Below, piece after piece: positions 14,072 through 19,626 of a stretch of 19,626 nucleotides of DNA (position 1 is its first letter; every line of letters starts with the position of its first letter). Origin of the DNA: an uncultured Acetatifactor sp. (GTDB lineage: Bacteria; Bacillota; Clostridia; Lachnospirales; Lachnospiraceae); assembly GCA_910586835.1 (NCBI GenBank), contig CAJUJU010000068.1, positions 1-19,626 on the forward strand, written 5' to 3'. The notes beneath the pieces are model-generated. The model ran no database searches and had not been told where the DNA came from. It saw only the letters and a program-made list of their open reading frames with translations. Both the position numbers and the translations under genes were made by a program.

Positions 14072-16636
14072 CTAAATATTCTCATTTTGAATGGTAGCTA
14101 TGATATTCCGCCTGTTGATCTTCCCCATGGAATAACGCATGATACAGAACAACAGCCCAAAAACCGCGGCAGCCGCAATCAGAATGCCTCCCAACGGGAA
14201 AAGATACCTCGCCTCCAGGCCAAATCCCATAGTATAATGAAATGCCAGTGAGATCAGTATTCCCATGGGGATTCCAAAAAGCAACGATTTTCCTCCGTAA
14301 AACAGTCCTTCCAGCCAGATCATCCGCCGGAACTCCTTTCCCGTCATTCCCACAGACCTGCACACCGCAAACTCCGGAGCACGCAGTTCCATATTTGTGG
14401 TAATGGTATTAAATACATTGGTGACACCGATCAAAGAAACCACAATGATAAATCCATAGAGGAAAAGTGCCACTACCAGATACAGACTCCTGCTGGAACG
14501 ATACGACGCTTCATAATTATATATTTGGAAGTCTATCAGGTTAATCTCTCTGCGAATGGTCTCCTCCAGGGTATCTGCATCTCCACAGCGGATAAATACA
14601 CCCGTATCCCGTGTCCCGCTGCCCGCACAGCAGGATTCCCAAAAGCTGTCGCTGACAATCAACACAACACAGTTGTACACGCTTCCGCCCATACACATTG
14701 GCTTCTGATCTGTCTGAAGCAGTACCGGAATCCGGAACTGCTTCCCCGTCTCCCTGTCCTCAAAACCAATGATATCTCCCGGCTTATATCTGGCCACCTC
14801 TCCCTCATAATGGTATCTCTTACCGTCAACATATCCGTCCGTCACAAAGGGCGCCAGCACAACAGCACAGTCCCTGGCTTTTTCCACATCTGCTCCCACC
14901 TTTGCACAGTAGCGCTTATACCCTTCTTCCCCCAGACTCATCACCAGAAAAGCCGCATATTCTCCTTCGTCCTGTTCCTGAAACTCTCTGAATTCCTGCG
15001 TGTAAGGAACCTCCTGACCCATGCCCGCCGCAAAATATTTTATCCTCCTGATTTCCGCCTGTTCCACTCCCTCCAACGCGGCAATCTGAAGCGCTTTCTC
15101 ATAACCGTCCTCATCATATGTGTATGCCAGAAGCTGATATTCAGAAGACTCAAAATAGACTCCCGTGGCACAAAACGCAAGCTCCATAAAGCTGTATACT
15201 CCGATAAAAACCGCAATACTGACCGCAAGAGAGACCACCGTGGTTCGATACTTCACCCTGGCCCGCTGCAGATTTCGATACGCAAGTTTTCCGCCTGTCC
15301 CGAACAGCTTCCGGATGAGCGCAGGACAGCGAAGCTCCCTGCTGCTGACCTTTATTGTGTTGTTTGCACGGATTGCCGTCATGGGTGATATCCTGCCTGC
15401 CTTTCCGGCGGAGCCATGTGCCGACAGATACACCGTTAACAGGGCAATCAGCACGGCAAAGATGATCGACGGAACAGACAGGTCAGGAACCAGAGCAAAA
15501 CCAACCCCCTCCTTCAACAGTCCTCCAGCCACCTGAACCACGACCACCACCGCCAGAATTCCGCTCAGTATTCCAATGGGAATACCTGTCACCGCCAGAA
15601 AACCGGCCTCATAGTAAACGATTTTTTTCAGCTGCCTTGAGGTGGTTCCCACCGAAGCCAATCGTCCATATAGCTTCAGCTTTTCCGTCAGAGAAATGAC
15701 AAAGCTGTTGCGAATGCAGAAGACCGCCGAAATTACAATAATCAGGATGGCAACCGCTGTCATGCCATAAATCATATTCATATTGGTGTCGGAAAAACGC
15801 ATCAGTTCCCAGCGCAGCACTTCTCTGTTTTCCTGTACATCCCGGGCAACCGAAGATTCTCCCCTCTGTACCGCCTCCCGATATCCGTCCTCAGGCAATC
15901 CGAGAAGCCCTGCCGTCACTCTGTCGTAGTCCTTCAATGCCCTTCTGGTATAAGAAACATAAACTTCCAGTCCTGCGCTCTCCACATTCTCCAGACAAGT
16001 AAAAACGGAATAGCCGGGCGCCGAGTATTCCTCCGTCAGCAAGCCGGGCCGCTCTACGATTCCCACCACCGTATACGTTTTCTCAAAGGCAGGTTCAAAC
16101 ATTTCTTCCCCGGCGTGATAAGGATTGCCCTGATTGAGAGAATATCCCTCCCACATCCGGCTCCCGACCTGAAGCTCCAGCACATCTCCCACCTTCAGAT
16201 CCACGCCGCCGTTGCTGCGGATATGCCTGCCGATAACCAGCTCCCCGCCGTTTTGAGGCATGCGTCCCTCCGTCAGATGCAGCGCCATGGCCTTGCTCCC
16301 GTTTTCATCTATTCCGCGAATATAGAGATAAGGCTTATCCTCATTTCTGCTGTCCTCCAGAACAGCATAGCCCAACTCCTCCGCAAGCCCGATCCGCTCC
16401 ACATTCCTGTTGTTCTCAAAAAATTTCAGCTTTTCCGACGGCACTCCGGAAAAAAGAAAATGAAAATCTCCTTTCTCCTCTTTCTCATAGGCAATCATAC
16501 TGACACGAAAGCTCTCCGCCATACAGGCTACCGCCGTGATCAGTGCCGTGGCCAAAATGACTCCAACCATCGTCACCGCCGTCCGCTTGCGGTTTTCCTT
16601 CAGGGACCGATAACAGCATTTTTTCAGTACATTCAT
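14072..16636 (-). CDS. ABC transporter permease, FtsX/MacB type
   Basis: An 854-residue permease with two FtsX-type halves. A first span (about 20-40) is followed by a large extracytoplasmic domain, then three spans near 290-400 (AVAILIIVISAVF, AGFLAVTGIPIGIL, SIIFAVLIALLTVYL). The second half repeats the plan: one span near 465-485, a second external domain (about 490-715), and three C-terminal spans (about 720-850). This eight-span layout is typical of MacB/FtsX-like exporters in Firmicutes that handle peptides or lipids or give antimicrobial resistance; the substrate cannot be read from the sequence. Its ATG overlaps the ATPase stop by 4 bp (ATGA) and GGGGAGG lies upstream, so the two are coupled. 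The adjacent two-component system suggests stress-induced expression (inference). Confidence 0.9.
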   Translation of the reverse strand: MNVLKKCCYRSLKENRKRTAVTMVGVILATALITAVACMAESFRVSMIAYEKEEKGDFHFLFSGVPSEKLKFFENNRNVERIGLAEELGYAVLEDSRNEDKPYLYIRGIDENGSKAMALHLTEGRMPQNGGELVIGRHIRSNGGVDLKVGDVLELQVGSRMWEGYSLNQGNPYHAGEEMFEPAFEKTYTVVGIVERPGLLTEEYSAPGYSVFTCLENVESAGLEVYVSYTRRALKDYDRVTAGLLGLPEDGYREAVQRGESSVARDVQENREVLRWELMRFSDTNMNMIYGMTAVAILIIVISAVFCIRNSFVISLTEKLKLYGRLASVGTTSRQLKKIVYYEAGFLAVTGIPIGILSGILAVVVVVQVAGGLLKEGVGFALVPDLSVPSIIFAVLIALLTVYLSAHGSAGKAGRISPMTAIRANNTIKVSSRELRCPALIRKLFGTGGKLAYRNLQRARVKYRTTVVSLAVSIAVFIGVYSFMELAFCATGVYFESSEYQLLAYTYDEDGYEKALQIAALEGVEQAEIRRIKYFAAGMGQEVPYTQEFREFQEQDEGEYAAFLVMSLGEEGYKRYCAKVGADVEKARDCAVVLAPFVTDGYVDGKRYHYEGEVARYKPGDIIGFEDRETGKQFRIPVLLQTDQKPMCMGGSVYNCVVLIVSDSFWESCCAGSGTRDTGVFIRCGDADTLEETIRREINLIDFQIYNYEASYRSSRSLYLVVALFLYGFIIVVSLIGVTNVFNTITTNMELRAPEFAVCRSVGMTGKEFRRMIWLEGLFYGGKSLLFGIPMGILISLAFHYTMGFGLEARYLFPLGGILIAAAAVFGLLFCIMRYSMGKINRRNIIATIQNENI

Positions 16637-17322
16637 GCCAATACCTCCCCGTCCCGACCATCCCTTATCCGGCCGTCCTCCATCTTCAGAACCCGGTCTG
16701 CCTGCTTTGCCAGCTCCAGGTTATGCGTAATCATGATGATTGTCTGTTTATATTTTCGATTTGACAGCTTCAAAAGCTCCATGATCTCATTACCGGCACG
16801 CGTATCCAGATTCCCTGTGGGCTCATCTGCCAGCAAAATGGCCGGTCTGGTGATCAACGCCCTTCCGATGGCTACGCGCTGCTGCTGTCCGCCGGAGAGC
16901 TGATTGGGCAAATGATGCATATGTCTGCTCAGCCCAAGGGTCTCTGCCAGTTCCTCCACCCTCTCCCTGTCTACCTTCCTCTTGTCAAGCTCGCAGGGAA
17001 GCGTCATATTTTCCTCCACATCCAGCATGGGAATCAGGTTATAAAACTGGTAGATCAATCCCACCTGTCTCCTCCGAAATACTGCCAGCTGATCGTTCTT
17101 CAGCCGATAAATGTCCTCTTCCTCAATAATTACCCTGCCCGAATCGGGGCGATCCACCCCTCCGAGTATGTGAAGCAGCGTAGATTTGCCGCTGCCCGAG
17201 CTTCCGACCACCACCACAAATTCTCCTCGGGCAACCGAAAGGCTGACATCGTCAACCGCGTGGATCCTGTTTTCACCCTGCCCATAAGTTTTACATAAGC
17301 GCTCTGTTCTCAAAATATCCAT
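16633..17322 (-). CDS. ABC transporter ATP-binding protein (MacB/LolD family)
   Basis: A 229-residue ATPase that energises the permease encoded just downstream. Walker A GSSGSGKST (40-48), Q-loop Gln92 (IYQFYNLIP), signature LSGGQQQR (142-149), Walker B ILLADEPTGNLD (162-173) and the switch His200 (ITHN) are all intact. The subfamily-specific NLIPMLDVEENM follows the Q-loop, as in MacB/LolD/BceA ATPases. I chose the ATG at 17320-17322; GGGAG lies 11 nt upstream, a slightly long spacing. An in-frame upstream Met has no site. Its leader carries a 14-bp hairpin and the direct-repeat promoter at 17398-17436. Confidence 0.94.
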   Translation of the reverse strand: MDILRTERLCKTYGQGENRIHAVDDVSLSVARGEFVVVVGSSGSGKSTLLHILGGVDRPDSGRVIIEEEDIYRLKNDQLAVFRRRQVGLIYQFYNLIPMLDVEENMTLPCELDKRKVDRERVEELAETLGLSRHMHHLPNQLSGGQQQRVAIGRALITRPAILLADEPTGNLDTRAGNEIMELLKLSNRKYKQTIIMITHNLELAKQADRVLKMEDGRIRDGRDGEVLA

Positions 17323-17353
17323 GGCATTGTACACTCCCTTCCCCTGTCTGCCA

Positions 17354-17387
17354 GGAACCAAAGCCTGCCATCACAGGCTTTGATTCC
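17354..17387 (-). other. Leader hairpin before the ABC transporter genes
   Basis: A 14-bp stem with one T-G pair (17354-17367 with 17374-17387, 6-nt loop) lies between the putative promoter and the ribosome binding site. It has no following T tract, so it is not a standard terminator; it could stabilise or attenuate the mRNA, or mark the end of the kinase transcript. Confidence 0.6.
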
Positions 17388-17397
17388 CTTTTCTGAC

Positions 17398-17436
17398 AGT
17401 ATAGGCGGCGGAAATGACATTTCAGTGACATTTCAG
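17398..17436 (-). promoter_or_regulatory. Activator-type promoter with two 11-bp direct repeats
   Basis: Two perfect head-to-tail copies of CTGAAATGTCA (17426-17436 and 17415-17425 on the minus strand), then 11 bp, then -10 TATACT (17398-17403). There is no consensus -35 box; the repeats take its place. OmpR/PhoB regulators bind 11-bp direct repeats at this distance from -10, and the Pho box also uses TGTCA words. The site overlaps the last codons and stop of the kinase gene. The natural candidate to bind it is the response regulator encoded at 18780-19448. Confidence 0.6.
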
Positions 17437-18693
17437 AAATTTTACAAAAAAAACCGTTCCCTTACCCCGCACGGACTCCATGGAGATATAACCGCCCTGT
17501 CTCCCGATAATCTCTTTGGAAAGAGCCAGTCCAATCCCCACGCTGTTCTTTCCGGCAGTCTTTCCCCGATAAAATCGCTCAAACAAATGCCGTTGCTCCT
17601 CCACATCAACGCCTTCCCCGTAATCCCGAATTGACACCTGTGTATACACCTGGTTTTCCTCCGCCATAATCTCAACCTCTCCCCCGGAGTAGCTGTGTTC
17701 CAACGCATTTTTTACCAGGTTCAGAAACGCCTCCTTCAGCCAGCCGTCATCCCCGAAAATCCGGATGTTCTCTTCCATTTTCAGCCTGAGTGTCACCTGC
17801 CTTAATTCTGACAAAAACTCCAGTCTGGAACATACCTCCTCCAGCAGTGCCCTCAACGCCAGGCTCCTGACTTCCATCTGCACAACACCGGCATCCAGCC
17901 TGGAAATTCTTAACAACGCATTGATCAGCCAGGTAACACCGGATAACTGTCCGCTGATCTCATGCAGGAAACGGCTTCTTACATCGGGCTCCATCCCTTC
18001 ATTTTCCAAAAGATTATCTGTCAGAACTCTCACGGAGGTAAGAGGCGTTTTCAGCTGATGCGAAATATCTGCCATGGCATCCGCCAGCGCTCTCCTGCTT
18101 TTCACCGCCCCGGCTGCCTGTTCCTTCAGGAGCACAGTCACCTTATAGAGCTCATTTTTCAGACTGCTCAGCTCCGTATCTCGATTACCCGTTACATCAA
18201 TATTATAATTTCCTCTGCTGACCTGCCGCACATAACCGCATAGTTCCTCAATCTCACGCTGCCTGCGCCTGAAATAAAATACCAAAACCAGTATCAATAC
18301 ACAAAAAAACGCAGCGCCCCAGAGAAACAGTCCTGCCTGCAGCCGCCGCAGGATTTGATCTGCGCCTGAAATGTCAATCCCTTCCCTGTTCAGAAACATC
18401 CCATACTGCCCAAGCAGCCGTTCCCCTCTGTCACTCTCTGCCTTTCCATTCAAAATCGCAACCAGCTCTTCCTCCGAGGTCTCCGGATACTTCTCCAGGA
18501 CACTGTTCAACAGAGCTGCCACTGCCCTCAGCTGCTCCCTGTCCCGAAGGGCACAATAATTCCCCACAAGCAGCCAGACTCCTCCCATCCCCAAAAGCAT
18601 AAGAAGCCCTGTCAGCACCAGCAGTCCTCTGAACTCTCTGTTCCAGAAGCCGCCTCCCTCGCCTGTCTCCGGGTGTCCTTTCCTGTCAGCCAC
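17422..18693 (-). CDS. Sensor histidine kinase
   Basis: A 423-residue membrane kinase. Two membrane spans (about 23-44 and 119-141) enclose a small sensor loop of about 74 residues. A HAMP-like linker (about 142-200) leads to the dimerisation helix with phospho-acceptor His212 (DISHQLKTPLTSV), then the ATPase domain: N-box LVKNALEH (Asn329), G1 DYGEGVD (from Asp357) and G2 GIGLALSKEI (386-395). The start is the GTG at 18691-18693, which has a perfect GGAGG 7 nt upstream; a TTG 51 bp earlier is poorly supported. It follows the response regulator by 86 bp on the same strand, and the downstream ABC genes are probably its regulatory output. Its last codons contain half of the direct-repeat site. 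Confidence 0.93.
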   Translation of the reverse strand: MADRKGHPETGEGGGFWNREFRGLLVLTGLLMLLGMGGVWLLVGNYCALRDREQLRAVAALLNSVLEKYPETSEEELVAILNGKAESDRGERLLGQYGMFLNREGIDISGADQILRRLQAGLFLWGAAFFCVLILVLVFYFRRRQREIEELCGYVRQVSRGNYNIDVTGNRDTELSSLKNELYKVTVLLKEQAAGAVKSRRALADAMADISHQLKTPLTSVRVLTDNLLENEGMEPDVRSRFLHEISGQLSGVTWLINALLRISRLDAGVVQMEVRSLALRALLEEVCSRLEFLSELRQVTLRLKMEENIRIFGDDGWLKEAFLNLVKNALEHSYSGGEVEIMAEENQVYTQVSIRDYGEGVDVEEQRHLFERFYRGKTAGKNSVGIGLALSKEIIGRQGGYISMESVRGKGTVFFVKFLKCH

Positions 18694-18779
18694 TCTTTTT
18701 CCTCCTGTTCTGTTTTCCCTATCCCAGTATTTCCAACAGCACAATTCCTGTTGCTTCGCTGTCTTGGCGTCACATCTTC

Positions 18780-19448
18780 CTACGCCTCCAACCGATATCC
18801 GATTCCCCGCACCGTTCTTATGATCTCTCCCTCTGCATCATCCAGCTTCTCCCGAATACGCTTCATGGTCACACTCAGCGTATTATCATTTACAAAATTG
18901 CCGGACAAATCCCATATTCCCGCTAAAATCTCCTCTCGGGCAAAAAGCTTTCCCGGATACGTCATCATAAGTGACAATATTCTGTACTCCAGCTTTGTCA
19001 GATTCAGTTCTCTTCCCGCCCTGCAAACTTTACCCGTCTCCAGATTCAGCACAATATCCCCACATTTTAAGAGAATATTTCCCTTTCCGCTCCTCAACAG
19101 TACTCTTTTAATCCTGGATATCAGTTCCCTGTTGCGAAAAGGTTTGATGATATAATCCTCCGCGCCAAGGTCAAATCCCCGTACCACGTCTGCCTCCTCC
19201 TCACTGGCAGTGAGAAAAATAACCGGACAATTATCGTTCTTTCTGATCTCCCTGCAAAAAGTAAAGCCATTCCCATCCGGCAGGGACACATCCAGAAGTA
19301 CCAAATCAGGCGTATGTTCCCGAATCAGTTCCTCCGCCTCCCTCAATGTTCTGGCCGTACAAGGCTGATAGCCCTCCTGGATCAGCAGATACTCCAGCCC
19401 CATAATAATCGACTCATTGTCCTCCACCAGCAAGATCGTCACGCTCAA
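18780..19448 (-). CDS. OmpR/PhoB-family response regulator
   Basis: A 222-residue DNA-binding regulator. The receiver domain (1-118) has the acidic pair Glu9/Asp10, phospho-acceptor Asp53 (LVLLDVSLPDG), Thr80 and Lys102 (IKPF). The winged-helix domain (about 125-222) has LTKLEYRILSLMMTYPG, VNDNTLSVTMKRIREKL as recognition helix, and the wing VRGIGYRLE. The likely start is a TTG at 19446-19448 with GGAGG 10 nt upstream; a GTG two codons later is 16 nt away. It is paired with the following kinase and probably controls the ABC transporter promoter. No convincing promoter was found in its 70-bp leader. Confidence 0.95.
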   Translation of the reverse strand: MSVTILLVEDNESIIMGLEYLLIQEGYQPCTARTLREAEELIREHTPDLVLLDVSLPDGNGFTFCREIRKNDNCPVIFLTASEEEADVVRGFDLGAEDYIIKPFRNRELISRIKRVLLRSGKGNILLKCGDIVLNLETGKVCRAGRELNLTKLEYRILSLMMTYPGKLFAREEILAGIWDLSGNFVNDNTLSVTMKRIREKLDDAEGEIIRTVRGIGYRLEA

Positions 19449-19517
19449 ATCAAATCATCCTCCACCTCAAAACGACAAGTTTACTTTTCAGACATAAATA
19501 TATGAACTTCTCATTCA

Positions 19518-19546
19518 ACAAAAAAAGAGTAGATACTCTACTCTTT
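19518..19546 (-). terminator. Terminator of the upstream gene
   Basis: A 10-bp perfect stem (19524-19533 with 19537-19546, 3-nt loop) followed on the minus strand by a T tract (19518-19526). It overlaps the stop codon of the gene entering from the right edge and separates it from the response regulator. Confidence 0.85.
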
Positions 19547-19626
19547 CATCAACTCCAGGTCAATAATGAAATTTGTACCTTCAAAACCGAACACTGAATC
19601 TATCTTACAAGCCATCTCCCTTTCCT
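19538..19626 (-). CDS. 3' end of an unidentified gene, or a 25-residue ORF
   Basis: An open frame enters from the right edge and ends with TAG at 19538-19540 inside the terminator stem. The visible C-terminus is MACKIDSVFGFEGTNFIIDL and then ELMKE. The Met (19613-19615) has AGGA 7 nt upstream, so it could also be a complete 25-residue small protein. The immediate terminator supports a real gene end. I do not recognise the family. Confidence 0.4.
   Translation of the reverse strand, partial: EREMACKIDSVFGFEGTNFIIDLELMKE

Overview
The window looks like a chromosomal contig end from an anaerobic Firmicute of the class Clostridia, probably Lachnospiraceae. This is inferred from moderate GC, purine-rich GGAGG-type ribosome binding sites before nearly every gene, a SpoIID-type sporulation-family protein, a meso-DAP dehydrogenase, a CheV and a Clostridia-like 6S RNA. 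Every supported gene lies on the minus strand, so transcription runs from high to low coordinates. The first 26 bases are Illumina adapter, not genome; they truncate the last gene and give it a false C-terminus.

Layout in transcription order (right to left). (a) 19626-17422: the 3' end of an unidentified gene with a terminator, then an OmpR-type response regulator and its histidine kinase. (b) 17436-14072: a two-gene ABC exporter (MacB/FtsX type) behind a promoter whose -35 region is replaced by two perfect 11-bp direct repeats, a plausible binding site for the adjacent regulator. (c) 13929-12978: cheV with its own terminator. (d) 12821-7598: a five-gene operon made of a divergent Sir2-like protein, a large acidic/lysine-rich membrane protein, hisH, hisF and ung, closed by a very strong terminator. 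(e) 7560-3157: a TrmB-like regulator with a good sigma-A promoter and an overlapping operator-like palindrome, a purine-rich tandem-repeat spacer, meso-DAP dehydrogenase, a divergent DAP decarboxylase-like enzyme and an S66 L,D-carboxypeptidase. Together these read as a diaminopimelate/lysine or cell-wall-recycling module. (f) 3176-2158: a zinc-ribbon protein and a small membrane protein, driven by a near-consensus promoter inside the end of the carboxypeptidase gene. (g) 2132-1855: a free-standing 6S-like RNA with its own promoter and terminator. (h) 1821-27: a SpoIID/LytB-domain membrane protein cut off by the contig edge.

There is no mobile element, CRISPR array, rRNA or tRNA. I do not see a clear new defence or mobile system. 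The most interesting points are the PhoB-like repeats spanning the kinase stop codon, the regulator-ddh-lysA-ldcA cluster, the divergent sirtuin with the unusual acidic membrane protein in a histidine operon, and the tandem-repeat leader of ddh. All statements about function come from reading motifs by eye; no database search was run.
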